Assembly (NCBI GenBank): GCA_947498785.1
Contig: CANMLS010000009.1
Coordinates: 62,001-126,000, forward strand
Direction of reading: 5' to 3'
DNA: 64,000 nucleotides
Origin: an uncultured Aquimarina sp.
GTDB taxonomy: Bacteria; Bacteroidota; Bacteroidia; Flavobacteriales; Flavobacteriaceae
Of this stretch, positions 18,914 to 28,228 are shown piece after piece. A program made the translations under genes and the position numbers. The notes under the pieces are model-generated. The model saw only the letters and a program-made list of their open reading frames with translations. It searched no databases and had not been told where the DNA came from. Every line of letters starts with the position of its first letter. Within the stretch, counting starts at the first letter, position 1.

Positions 18914-19247
18914 TTAATAATAATTTATTTTAACTGTTTTTCTAATTAGTAAGAAAAATCCAATAACAAAAGGACAAATCCAAGAAAAGAAAAGCTTTGT
19001 GTAGTATAATTGAAAATCAAATGTTTATCTGCTTCAGGTCTACTAAAATATGTAAAACCTAACACATCTACAATACAATACCATACAATAGTGATATTAT
19101 ACTTCCTGCTGTTAATAAAATACTATTAGCTTTTTTTCTTACCTTAAATAGATAATGTATACATAATATTATTATAAGTATTTTTGGGAGAGAGGTCAAA
19201 AGACCAAAGAGAATGTATTTGATAATTTCTAGAACACTTAATTCCAT
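18914..19247 (-). pseudogene. Frameshifted paralogue of the small membrane proteins
   Basis: Three short minus-strand frames join into one membrane protein of about 111 residues. It begins MELSVLEIIKYILFGLLTSL at 19247, continues one frame over as VDVLGFTYFSRPEADKHLIF, and finishes in a third frame as WICPFVIGFFLLIRKTVKI before a stop at 18914-18916. Two single-base shifts are needed. Helix spacing and the basic tail match the intact proteins at 17079-17393 and 18572-18898. It lies directly upstream of the latter on the same strand. Confidence 0.65.
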
Positions 19248-19259
19248 CCATATGGTTTT

Positions 19260-20609
19260 TTAGTTATCATTTTCTTCAGTAGCTCTTTTAATAATCGCTT
19301 CTGGTAAAGATTTTTTGGCTTTAGCTCCCATTTTTTTAAGTTTCTCTACTGTTGTTATTAGATTCCCCCGACCGTCTACGAGCTTATTCATTGCAGCAGA
19401 ATAATCCTTTTTGGCATCGTCTATCTTCTTACCAACTCCAGTGAGATCTTTTACTAATCCTTCAAATTTATCGTATAATGCTCCTGCTTGTCTTGCAATC
19501 TCAATTGCGTTACGTTGTTGTTTTTCATTATTCCACATCGTATCGATAGTACGCAAAGTAGCCAATAAGGTAGAAGGAGTAACAATCACAATATTTTTCT
19601 CAAAAGCTTGGTTGTATAATTTGTTATCTTCGTTAATAGCAATAGCAAAAGCAGGCTCTATAGGTACAAAAAGTAATACAAAATCAGGAGATTCGATATC
19701 ATATAAATCTTGATAGTTTTTTTCTGAAAGTTGATCTACATGACGTTTAAGAGAATTGATATGTTCCTTGAGGTAATTAGCTTTTAAATCATCATTGTCT
19801 TCGTTTACAAAACGTTCATAAGCGGTAAGGGTTACCTTAGAATCTATAACCATTTTTTTATTATCTGGTAAATAAATAACTACGTCTGGTAAAACCCGTT
19901 CTCCATTTTCTTTGGTAAAACTTTGTTGCACAAAATACTCTCGATCTTTCTCAAGTCCTGATTTTTCTAAAACTCGCTCTAGAACCAATTCTCCCCAATT
20001 TCCTTGCATTTTACTATCCCCTTTGAGTGCTTTGGTCAAATTGGTAGCCTCTTTACTCATTTGTTCGTTAAGATCTTTAAGTCCGAGAATCTGTTGTCGT
20101 AGAGCGGCATGATAATCTATACTCTCCTTATGAGTTTGCTCTACTTTCTTTTCAAATGTATTAATCTTCTCTTGTAGAGGGGTAAGAATGTTTTTGATAT
20201 TTTCTTTATTCTGTTCTGTAAATTTATTTGATTTTTCATCCAGAATCTTATTGGCTAGATTTTCAAATTCTTTGGTAAATTTTTCTTGTAATTTTTCTAC
20301 CTCGTCTTTTTGCTCTTGGTTTTTTAATTGAAGATTCTCAAATTCGGCATTACGACGGGTAAGTTCTGTATTAAGGAAATCTTTTTCTCTGCGAATCTCT
20401 TCTCTCTGTTTAGTGATTTCTGTAAGTTGATTTTCAGTAGTTTTTTTATATTCCTCTAGTTGAAACTGCAATTGATTTGCTCTTTCATTAACGGTGCTTT
20501 TTTCGCTTCTGTTTTTTAATGAAGCAACATATTTACCAATAAAAAAACCTGTGATAATTGATATAATAATTACCCCAATGGCAATAATGATCGGTGTGTA
20601 TTCTAACAT
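19260..20609 (-). CDS. rmuC: DNA recombination protein RmuC
   Basis: This 449-residue protein has one N-terminal membrane helix (about 5-25), a long coiled coil (about 35-180), and the RmuC nuclease-like domain (about 190-400). Typical blocks are KMQGNWGELVLERVLEKSGL, VIDSKVTLTAYERF and VTPSTLLATLRTI. RmuC limits inversions and recombination at short repeats in E. coli. It appears to stand alone. Length and domain order are normal for the family. Confidence 0.93.
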   Translation of the reverse strand: MLEYTPIIIAIGVIIISIITGFFIGKYVASLKNRSEKSTVNERANQLQFQLEEYKKTTENQLTEITKQREEIRREKDFLNTELTRRNAEFENLQLKNQEQKDEVEKLQEKFTKEFENLANKILDEKSNKFTEQNKENIKNILTPLQEKINTFEKKVEQTHKESIDYHAALRQQILGLKDLNEQMSKEATNLTKALKGDSKMQGNWGELVLERVLEKSGLEKDREYFVQQSFTKENGERVLPDVVIYLPDNKKMVIDSKVTLTAYERFVNEDNDDLKANYLKEHINSLKRHVDQLSEKNYQDLYDIESPDFVLLFVPIEPAFAIAINEDNKLYNQAFEKNIVIVTPSTLLATLRTIDTMWNNEKQQRNAIEIARQAGALYDKFEGLVKDLTGVGKKIDDAKKDYSAAMNKLVDGRGNLITTVEKLKKMGAKAKKSLPEAIIKRATEENDN

Positions 20610-20688
20610 GTAATTTTTTGTTTACTCAAAGATAAAGATAAGCAATCAAAATAATGATGGAAGTAAACTTAAGTTTTTCTTCTTTTTA

Positions 20689-20826
20689 TTACGATTCATT
20701 CAATGTAAGACGTTCTCGAGACGATAGATTTTTGGCCACTAAATAACGGAAGTTATCTGTCCATTTTTGATTATAGAATTTGGGATAATATAATCTATCA
20801 TAATTTTTTAGCAGTATTTTTCTCAT
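20689..20826 (-). CDS. Possible small protein of 45 residues
   Basis: This short frame was not in the ORF track. It starts with ATG and reads MRKILLKNYDRLYYPKFYNQ, then on to RERLTLNES before TAA. The composition is protein-like, with aromatic and charged residues and no low-complexity run. It could be a real small protein or a gene fragment. No family is recognised. Confidence 0.3.
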   Translation of the reverse strand: MRKILLKNYDRLYYPKFYNQKWTDNFRYLVAKNLSSRERLTLNES

Positions 20827-21173
20827 ATATATAGGTGATTACACAACCATATAAGTCACTCGAAAAGGTTCGGTCAGATTAGAATTACATTTTATATACA
20901 TGGCTTCAAAAGATGTGTATCAGTGAAGTAAATATTTCTCCCAGTATTTTAAAAACTAACAAATCAAGAAAATTTACATCAGTCAGGGTGATTTTTGATA
21001 GAAAATTGTAGAGAAGGTCAATAAATTTTGTGTCAAATTCTTGTATAAAATCTGTGTTATAACTTGCTTGCTTAGAGTGATTTATATTGGATGTGGTATA
21101 ATTTCGAGATAAATAAAAAAAGAAAAGTAGTGTAATTGTCGTTTTTGATACAGATAGTATCATCATAAAAAAC

Positions 21174-21211
21174 AAAAACCAGTCTTTCAGAAGTTTAGAA
21201 GAACTGGTTTT
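21174..21211 (-). terminator. Terminator after the 21230-22252 lipoprotein gene
   Basis: AAAACCAGT and AACTGGTTTT pair across a loop that itself contains a weak inner stem (CTTCTAAA/TTTCAGAAG type). On the minus strand it is followed by a T-rich tract, just after the lipoprotein stop codon. Confidence 0.65.
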
Positions 21212-21229
21212 CGTTTGTGTATTGAGATT

Positions 21230-22252
21230 TTAGTTTTGTATTTTAATATCTAGCGTAATAAAATCTCCAGTACCGTCAGTACCAGAAATTTCTACTACTT
21301 TAATTAGTCCTTTGTTTCCATAATTGTCTACAAAGTCAATTATTGCATTAGTAGTTAAATTATTAATTCTTTGGTTTTCTGGTTGTACAACAAAATCTAA
21401 TTCACTTCTGCTACTTATAGCATCAAATTCGGCTACTGTTTTAGAAGATAATCCAAAATATGCTTTGTTTAACTCATCAGCGGTAACACCTCCTATGGTT
21501 GGTACATCTATAATATTTGTAGGGTAGTTGTTAGAAGAGGCCAAAGATGCTTTTCCTGTAAGACCATAATAATACCCAAAATCCCATAACGCAGAAAACT
21601 CCTCACCTTGGTTTATTTTATATACTGTCTCATTGAATAAAGAAATAAACGTTTTGGAATCTCCACTTGCCAGAGGGGCAGATAATATAGTTTGAGTAAA
21701 AGATTTAATACCAGAACCACTATTTGTTCCAGAACCATATTGTACAGTAATTGTACCTAGGATATTATCTCCAAGTGCATTTCTTTTTGTAATGTCTCTA
21801 AAATCACCTCTTCCTGTAGTTGCCCAGAACTTATATACAATAGTACCATTGGTCATACTTGGTGTAGGTAGTTCGATTTTAAATTCAAAATCTTTTTTGT
21901 CTCCACCCACAAGATCCAAAGATCCATCAGGTTTTTCATCAACTTCTTGTGATGTAAATACAAAAGGTTCCTCTCCAGTACCATTAATATCTTGAGTGAT
22001 ATATAACCTTCTCATTGATTTGGATATAGAAGAAAATTTCACCTTTGATGTTATACTTGTTTCAGTAGCGCCTCCAGTAACATTAACGGAACGTTTGTCA
22101 CCAACACCAGATTCTGATACGATAAGTTCTGCATCAAATACCTCACCAGGAACAAGTATAATGTCATCATTGTCGTCAGAACTACAACTAAATGTGAAAG
22201 TTACAATAATTAATAAAGCTACAATTGATTTGAGTTTTAGCATAGTATTCAT
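21230..22252 (-). CDS. Hypothetical secreted lipoprotein
   Basis: This 340-residue protein has a lipoprotein signal ending in TFSCSSDDND. The Ser/Asp-rich stretch after the Cys is typical of surface-exported lipoproteins in Bacteroidota. The body is beta-rich and divides roughly into a front domain (about 40-170) and a second domain (about 180-340, with FSALWDFGYYYGLTGKASLA). No enzymatic motif is seen. The gene seems to be a single transcription unit with its own terminator. Function unknown. Confidence 0.75.
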   Translation of the reverse strand: MNTMLKLKSIVALLIIVTFTFSCSSDDNDDIILVPGEVFDAELIVSESGVGDKRSVNVTGGATETSITSKVKFSSISKSMRRLYITQDINGTGEEPFVFTSQEVDEKPDGSLDLVGGDKKDFEFKIELPTPSMTNGTIVYKFWATTGRGDFRDITKRNALGDNILGTITVQYGSGTNSGSGIKSFTQTILSAPLASGDSKTFISLFNETVYKINQGEEFSALWDFGYYYGLTGKASLASSNNYPTNIIDVPTIGGVTADELNKAYFGLSSKTVAEFDAISSRSELDFVVQPENQRINNLTTNAIIDFVDNYGNKGLIKVVEISGTDGTGDFITLDIKIQN

Positions 22253-22417
22253 AAATTAGGTTTTGTTTTATTATTTTGGCCAAAAGTATAGATTTCCAGT
22301 AATATTGTATGAGGTTATTGACTTCAAATTTTTACAGTTTTCCCTTGATTTAAAGTTTTGTTTGATAAAGTGTGATTAAGCAAATAGAAGTAGAGGGAGA
22401 AGATGGTTTACGAGCAT

Positions 22418-23233
22418 TTAGTTTCTAACCTTAAACCTTCTTGATTTGGAATCAAAAGTTATTAGGTCTTCGGGAAATAAACTAGAGAATGCTCTTGCCT
22501 GAACTAGTTCTTTGGGTCTTCCAAATTCAAAACCATCTTGATTCATTACAATCATCTTATCACACAATTGTATGGCAAAATCAATCTCATGTGTAGAGAA
22601 AAGAATAGTTTTTTTGGTTTCAAAAGCAAGACGTTTCAATAACTTTAGAGTATATGCCTTATGATAAATATCCAGATGGGTAGTGGGTTCATCCAACATG
22701 ATAAAAGGAGTGTCCTGTGCTATTGCACGAGCAATAAGTACTTTTTGTAATTGACCATCGCTTAGCTCAAAACATCTTTTTTCTACCAAATCATTAATGT
22801 GTGTTACTTCTATAGCTTTACGTATTTTTTCTATATCCTCATCAGCCATTTTACCTACCCAATTGGTATAAGGTTGTCTGCCTAACGCAACTAACTCTTG
22901 TACCGTGAGGTTTTTTGAGGCAATTTGCTCAGTAAGTACAATGCTTAGTTGAGAAGCTAATTCTATAGATGTATATGATGATAAATCTTTATCAGATAGT
23001 AATATTTTACCATGAAGCGAAGGTTGTACATGTGATAAAGTACGAAGCAAAGTGGATTTTCCGATCCCATTAGCACCTACCAAACCGATAAGTTCTCCTT
23101 CGTGTAATTTTAAATTGATATCAGTTGCAACTACATTAAGCGTTTTTTTGGTTCGATATCCAATAGAAAGATTTTCGGTCTTAAGTACAATATTTAAGGT
23201 TTCAGGATCGATAAATTTCAGGTTTATACCCAT
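22418..23233 (-). CDS. ABC transporter ATPase of the FecE/BtuD type
   Basis: This 271-residue ATPase belongs to the iron-siderophore/haem/cobalamin import class. Walker A is GANGIGKST, the signature is LSDGQLQK (a variant of LSGGQ), Walker B is FIMLDEPTTHLD, and the H-loop is FSTHEID. The partner FecCD permease and binding protein would normally be adjacent, but the upstream 590 bases contain none and the downstream gene is an unrelated lipoprotein. It must work with subunits encoded elsewhere. Its exact substrate is unclear. Confidence 0.9.
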   Translation of the reverse strand: MGINLKFIDPETLNIVLKTENLSIGYRTKKTLNVVATDINLKLHEGELIGLVGANGIGKSTLLRTLSHVQPSLHGKILLSDKDLSSYTSIELASQLSIVLTEQIASKNLTVQELVALGRQPYTNWVGKMADEDIEKIRKAIEVTHINDLVEKRCFELSDGQLQKVLIARAIAQDTPFIMLDEPTTHLDIYHKAYTLKLLKRLAFETKKTILFSTHEIDFAIQLCDKMIVMNQDGFEFGRPKELVQARAFSSLFPEDLITFDSKSRRFKVRN

Positions 23234-23825
23234 AGTACATTTAGATGTTTTTTAAATCAAAATCCATCAATTCGAATGCTATAATCCTAATAGCCATTGA
23301 GAAAAAGTATAACAAGAATAAGATTTTGGATCTCAAAAAGATATTCTTTAATACATTTTTTCTTCATTTCATTACAACAAAATACTCGAATTAACGCTTT
23401 ACTCGTATTAATTTGCCTAAATGCACAACAGGTAGTTTAATACTTTTCTTTATCAAATATAGAAAAATTAATGATGGTTTAAATGACTAATGTATTCTGA
23501 AGAAATTATGAGATAAGGTCATGTCATATCTTCCACATGTAAATATAGTTGAGAGATTTATTAGATTTCACTTTTGGTTTACATCCCCATTTGTTGATTG
23601 TAGCAACACTTCCCACATGAGATGACTGTATAAAATTGTCTCTTTGGATCTCATATTACGTTTTACGACACAAAATTGATGAATAGCTATAATTTACAGT
23701 TAATTTTTAGGTTGAAGTATGGGTGAAAATAGAGTTTTATACGTTAAAATCAAGAGGTAAAAGTTATTTTCCTTTGAATACAGTCTTGTAGACTTATCCT
23801 AAGGATGTTTATTTGCCAATGTTTA
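23234..23825. other. Intergenic stretch with possible gene debris
   Basis: No open gene is present in these 592 bases. On the minus strand, 23654 to 23524 can be read as MRSKETILYSHL and, one frame over, VGSVATINKWGCKPKVKSN to a stop. This looks protein-like and may be the remains of a small gene. No family is recognised and the rest shows nothing. Confidence 0.35.
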
Positions 23826-24185
23826 TTAGTTTGTTAATACGTTTAAAGCTATATCTATTGAAGGAACAAAATTAACTTGTTTTCCATTATTGCTTTCATA
23901 TATAAAATCTTTTATGCTTTTTTTTGTGTATTTTGAGAAATCTCCAACGATGACAAGCCTAACCCTATAATTTGAAAATTTTTGGAGTATTTCTCCAGCC
24001 ATTTTATTTTTCAAGTCGAAAAAATCTGGTGTTACATTTTTTTCATGAATGATCACTTTGTTAAACCCCTGATAATATAAGTTTCCAAGCAAATCAAAAC
24101 CATCTTCGTTTTTTAGAATTATAATATTATCCGAAATCAACTCGGCAATATGTAAGTCTTTTATATTATGTTTTTCTATTTTCAT
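23826..24185 (-). CDS. DUF4180 domain protein
   Basis: This 119-residue cytoplasmic protein matches the DUF4180 pattern, with TPDFFDLKNKMAGEILQKFS, RVRLVIVGDFSKYTKKS and KDFIYESNNGKQVNF. The fold resembles STAS-like/SpoIIAA-type small regulators, but the role is not known. It stands alone between an empty stretch and the gldFG gene. Length is normal for the family. Confidence 0.85.
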   Translation of the reverse strand: MKIEKHNIKDLHIAELISDNIIILKNEDGFDLLGNLYYQGFNKVIIHEKNVTPDFFDLKNKMAGEILQKFSNYRVRLVIVGDFSKYTKKSIKDFIYESNNGKQVNFVPSIDIALNVLTN

Positions 24186-24326
24186 TTTAGTTTAGAATTC
24201 TTAAGTTTATGCTACCCTGTTCATTAATCATCAGCATAAACTATATCGTATTTTGGTATAAGTTTTCTCGAAATTGTGCTAGAAAAAAGGAGATGATTGT
24301 ACGATAAAATCAAACAATAATAGATG

Positions 24327-26729
24327 TTATCTCTCTATGTTTCTATATTTTTTCTTTCTGATAAATGCAAATGACAATCCAAATAAAGCAAGAATAAGTA
24401 AGGGAACTATAATATTGATCATTTGCCACTTGGTTTTATTGTTAACTACTTTTTCGATATCCAAAAATGAAATTTTAACTTCTTTACTTCTAATTTCTAC
24501 AAGGCCAGAATCATCTAAGAGATAATTTACTGTATTTAATAGAAATTCTTTATTACCGTAATTCAAATTCATAGCAGGATCAAACCCAAGAGGTAATGGT
24601 TGTCCTTTACGTACTTGATTTTTGATAATATCTCCATCAGCGACAACGACCATTTTTGTGGGCTTACTGTCATCTATATGTGATGCTAATTTATATGGTT
24701 TTATTCTACTTTTGTATACAGATTTAAAACTTCCTTCTAAAAGTACAGCAAGGTTTTGAGGGCCTTCTGTATAACTGGTAATGTCTGGTTTTTTACGTAT
24801 AATGTTTTCTAATCTGATTTCTTTTGGCACACCTTCAGTTTTTGATTTATCAGAACTTGTAAGTAGCACGGTTTTTTTAATATTATTTTTTAATGTATCT
24901 AACTGATTCGAAAAATCAAATTTTACAGATTCTATATTTTTTACGATAGGATGGTTACTAGTGCTTTTGGTTAATGATCCATAAAACCAAGGGTAAGGTG
25001 TAAATTGAGTTTCATTCCCTTGCCCAGAAGCAAGTACTAACGGAGCAGAGTATAAATCATTTACAAGAACCGGATTTATTCTTACACCATATGAGAAGAA
25101 TGCATCTCCTAGTCGTAAATCTTGCATAATTGCTACAGAAGCTCCTTCTGGATTCATCAAGCTATCAATTTCCATAGTCACAGATTCTGCAAGCCATAAG
25201 GATTTACCACCATTCATGATAAATTGATCTAATACATATTTTTCTTTTTCAGAAAAAGCTATAGTAGGCTTAGCATTGATAATCATATCAAATTTTTGTA
25301 AATCTTCTAGTGTTTTTTCTGGATTTCCTGCGACAGAATCTAAAGTAAATGCACCTACAAAATAATAATTCTGAAGTGTTTTAATGAAATCTGCAATTTT
25401 GATATCTGGTAACTGACCATTGCCTTTTAGTACTGCTATTTTATGTTTTTTAGGATGAAGTAGTTTGGTTAATCCGTCTATAAAAGCATATTCTAATTGT
25501 TGTATTGAACTATTTACTCGTTCTTCTGTGGTCGCTCCAATGGTATTTTTGATTAAAGGAATTTTTACACTTTGATCCTGAAAACTTATAAGCGCCCAAG
25601 GAACTACGGTTTCAATTTCTGTCTTTCCACTTTCCTGTACGCTAACTTCCATCGGGGTCAAACCAAATCTTTGTAACTCATTAATGGTTTGAGAACGTAA
25701 TTCTTCTTCTTCAAGTGGATTCGTGAAAATATACTGTATGTTGGGATTTAGAGCATTGAATTCTTCCAGTAATTGTTTAGTTTCTGATTGTAAACGCCTA
25801 AATTCTGAAGGAAAATCACCTTCTAATAAAACTTCTATCAATATAGGAACAGTGGCTTCATGTATTATATTTTCTGTAGTTTCAGAGAGAGTAAAACGCT
25901 CATCTTGTGTGAGATCAAAACGTTTATAGATAGTATTCCCAGTTAGATTTAATAGAACAGCAAATACTACTAAAATAATTGCGGGTTTAATTTTTTGCTT
26001 TAAAGAACTTTTTTTTAGGGCTACTATGGTAAGTACAACAAATACCAATATACAACTTAGGAAATAGAAAACATCCCTTGTGTCCAGAACCCCTTCACTC
26101 ATGCGCTCATAATGTAATTGCATTCCAAATTGCTCCAAAGTTGTATTAGGAGATCCTAATAATGTATAATTTGCTAAACCACTTAATCCAAAATAGAAAA
26201 CAAAGCATAGAAATAAACCTATTAAAAAGGAAACGATCTGATTATTGGTAATTGAAGAAGAGAATATGCCAATTGCAGTATATGATGAACCAAGAAGAAG
26301 TAATGAGATGTATGATCCTAATGTACTACCGATGTCAAAATTACCAATAGGCTTTCCAAGTTGGTATATGGTAAGAATATATAACAATGTAGGAATAATA
26401 GCAATACCGATTAAAGAGAGGCTTCCTAGATATTTTCCTACTACCAATTGCCATTTTTGTATAGGTTTAGTAAATAATACTTCAAGAGTGCCTTGTTTTT
26501 TCTCCTCTGCAAAACTTCTCATTGTCACTGCCGGAATCAAGAATAACAGTATCCATGGAGCAATTTGAAAAAAAGGAGATAGATTTGCAAATCCGCTATT
26601 AAGGATATTAAACTGCCCTTTGAATACCCACAAGAATAGGCCGTTAAGAGTTAAAAATATAGCAATAACAAGATATCCTACAGCAGAGGAGAAAAAGGTG
26701 TTAATTTCTTTACGTATTAATGCAAACAT
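24327..26729 (-). CDS. Fused GldF-GldG gliding-motility ABC transporter protein
   Basis: This 800-residue protein joins two normally separate gliding-motility components. Residues 1 to about 240 match the GldF permease, with six membrane helices and RSFAEEKKQGTLEVLFTKPI. From about 245 the GldG part follows, with a membrane helix, IYKRFDLTQDERFTLSETT, a long periplasmic region with the DUF4350-like fold, and a C-terminal helix ending LSFAFIRKKK. There is no Met between about residues 222 and 340, so GldG has no obvious start of its own. With GldA it would form the ABC transporter needed for gliding in Flavobacterium. GldA is not in the window. Confidence 0.88.
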   Translation of the reverse strand: MFALIRKEINTFFSSAVGYLVIAIFLTLNGLFLWVFKGQFNILNSGFANLSPFFQIAPWILLFLIPAVTMRSFAEEKKQGTLEVLFTKPIQKWQLVVGKYLGSLSLIGIAIIPTLLYILTIYQLGKPIGNFDIGSTLGSYISLLLLGSSYTAIGIFSSSITNNQIVSFLIGLFLCFVFYFGLSGLANYTLLGSPNTTLEQFGMQLHYERMSEGVLDTRDVFYFLSCILVFVVLTIVALKKSSLKQKIKPAIILVVFAVLLNLTGNTIYKRFDLTQDERFTLSETTENIIHEATVPILIEVLLEGDFPSEFRRLQSETKQLLEEFNALNPNIQYIFTNPLEEEELRSQTINELQRFGLTPMEVSVQESGKTEIETVVPWALISFQDQSVKIPLIKNTIGATTEERVNSSIQQLEYAFIDGLTKLLHPKKHKIAVLKGNGQLPDIKIADFIKTLQNYYFVGAFTLDSVAGNPEKTLEDLQKFDMIINAKPTIAFSEKEKYVLDQFIMNGGKSLWLAESVTMEIDSLMNPEGASVAIMQDLRLGDAFFSYGVRINPVLVNDLYSAPLVLASGQGNETQFTPYPWFYGSLTKSTSNHPIVKNIESVKFDFSNQLDTLKNNIKKTVLLTSSDKSKTEGVPKEIRLENIIRKKPDITSYTEGPQNLAVLLEGSFKSVYKSRIKPYKLASHIDDSKPTKMVVVADGDIIKNQVRKGQPLPLGFDPAMNLNYGNKEFLLNTVNYLLDDSGLVEIRSKEVKISFLDIEKVVNNKTKWQMINIIVPLLILALFGLSFAFIRKKKYRNIER

Positions 26730-26787
26730 ATTTTTTTGATTTCTAGTCTTTAAAATAGCTGAACGTAATATTTACAATCTGAAAAAA

Positions 26788-27072
26788 TTATGATTCTATT
26801 ACGCTCCAAGCTTCTGGTCTTTGATTGAATTTACTTTTGGTATTTTTCCAAACTCCATTGAATAACGTAGAGTTTCTGTAGTTATTGAGATGTTCTTCGG
26901 ATTCCCAATGACTATAGGTGAAAAATTGATTAGGATTCTTAATATCTTGTAACAGTTTTAAATGGCTGCAACCTTCAAAATTTTGAATTTTCTCCTTGTT
27001 TTGCTCAAAAACTTCTAAAAAGGCATCAATCTGGTCAGGTATAAACCCCATTTTTACAATTCGTATGATCAT
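26788..27072 (-). CDS. Antibiotic biosynthesis monooxygenase (ABM) family protein
   Basis: This 94-residue protein has the dimeric ferredoxin-like ABM fold, with IRIVKMGFIPDQIDAFLEVF at the start and FFTYSHWESEEHLNNYRNS near the middle. Relatives include quinol monooxygenases and haem-degrading enzymes, but many members have unknown substrates. It sits between the SAM hydrolase and gldFG on the same strand, with gaps of about 60 bases either side. Confidence 0.82.
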   Translation of the reverse strand: MIIRIVKMGFIPDQIDAFLEVFEQNKEKIQNFEGCSHLKLLQDIKNPNQFFTYSHWESEEHLNNYRNSTLFNGVWKNTKSKFNQRPEAWSVIES

Positions 27073-27134
27073 TTTTTAAGTTTAAAAGTGGTAACATAAA
27101 GTGTTACAACTTATGTTTGTTTTTAAGATTTTAA

Positions 27135-27965
27135 TTATTCAAAACCAATACTAACGGTATCTCTATAATATAAGCCAAATAGACTAGAAGCTCCTCCAAC
27201 GGTTTTAGGGTTACTTTTATAAATTGCTAATTCTAAGTACCCAGAAGAATTGAAGACAGCTAGTTTTTTTCCATCTTCTTCTCGTTTATTTTTTTCTATA
27301 TCAAAATTAATGGCATCGCTATACCGCTCATATACATTTTCAAATACTGCTGTACGAGCAGTAATTTTAAACTTTCTTCCTTTACCAATTTCTTCAAATA
27401 GTTTTCGGGTAATATTGGTGACCAAATTTCCATAATTATCAATATAAATAATGCTTCCAACAATTTGAGTCCCTCCAACGTTTACAATTGGAGTCATTCC
27501 TTTGATAGTTTTAATTTCGGTAATTGTTTTTCCGATAACTTCTAGAGTGCCTCCCCGAGCAATGTGACATGCCACATTTACAAAAACATCTAACACCGGA
27601 AAATTCGAAACAATAGCATCATGAATGTTTATTTCTACAATCTTTTCTGGATTAAACTCTGATGTAATCAAACAAACAAGTCCATTATTAGCACATATAA
27701 AATAATGATCATCAAGTTTTACGGCAATATGTTTGTTTTCTGGATTAAGCTCACTATCAATACCAACAATGTGTATACTACCTTTTGGAAAACTTTTATA
27801 TGCATTCTGTATGACATAAGCTGCTTCTGTAATGTGAAATGGAGAAATTTCGTGAGATATGTCAACAACTTTTGCTTCTGGTAACTCAGTATAAATAGCC
27901 CCTTTTACAGCAGATACAAAATGATCTTTGATTCCAAAATCTGTAGTTAAGGTGATAATTGGCAT
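27135..27965 (-). CDS. SAM hydroxide adenosyltransferase (DUF62 family)
   Basis: This enzyme of about 276 residues belongs to the fluorinase/chlorinase-like family that, in most bacteria, hydrolyses S-adenosylmethionine to adenosine and methionine. Motifs are the N-terminal ITLTTDFG, VVDISHEISPF, HIVGIDSELN and the C-terminal NSSGYLELAIY. The ORF track begins at a TTG two codons earlier. ATG at 27965 starts directly with the conserved MPIITLTTDFG and is preferred. It is divergent from phoH. Confidence 0.9.
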   Translation of the reverse strand: MPIITLTTDFGIKDHFVSAVKGAIYTELPEAKVVDISHEISPFHITEAAYVIQNAYKSFPKGSIHIVGIDSELNPENKHIAVKLDDHYFICANNGLVCLITSEFNPEKIVEINIHDAIVSNFPVLDVFVNVACHIARGGTLEVIGKTITEIKTIKGMTPIVNVGGTQIVGSIIYIDNYGNLVTNITRKLFEEIGKGRKFKITARTAVFENVYERYSDAINFDIEKNKREEDGKKLAVFNSSGYLELAIYKSNPKTVGGASSLFGLYYRDTVSIGFE

Positions 27966-27991
27966 GTACAAGAATTGTTAATATCTTTTGG

Positions 27992-28020
27992 TTGTAAGCG
28001 CTTAAAAATATGTAAATTTG
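27992..28020 (+). promoter_or_regulatory. Putative promoter upstream of phoH
   Basis: TTG (27992-27994) and TAAATTTG (28013-28020) are 18 bases apart and match the Bacteroidota promoter TTG-N17-23-TAnnTTTG. It points towards phoH and would leave a leader of about 200 bases. The distance makes assignment moderate. Confidence 0.4.
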
Positions 28021-28228
28021 TTTTTGAAGTTACTCAAAGTTTTTCTTTGGACTACAAAATGATGATAAAACCATCGTATTTACTGTTTTTGAATCACTAC
28101 ATTAATAGTGATACTTTAAGCATTTTGCTTCGTTTTAACTTTTTATTTTGCTTTCCCAACAAAACTCAAACAACTTTAGCAAACTTAGTCAATCCTAAAA
28201 AAAAATCATACTAAAATCCACATAGCTT

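Larger units (their letters stand above)
20610..21229. other. Low-information intergenic stretch
   Basis: Between rmuC and the next lipoprotein gene there is no recognised gene. It holds a possible 45-codon ORF (20689-20826), an 89-codon minus ORF of poor quality (20906-21175), and a terminator at 21174-21211. Confidence 0.6.

Noticed and set aside
20906-21175. 89-codon minus-strand ORF
   Set aside because: Its start overlaps the terminator of the neighbouring lipoprotein gene, composition is poor and no family pattern is visible.
27975-28214. 79-codon plus ORF before phoH
   Set aside because: It overlaps the putative phoH promoter and leader and has no recognisable pattern.
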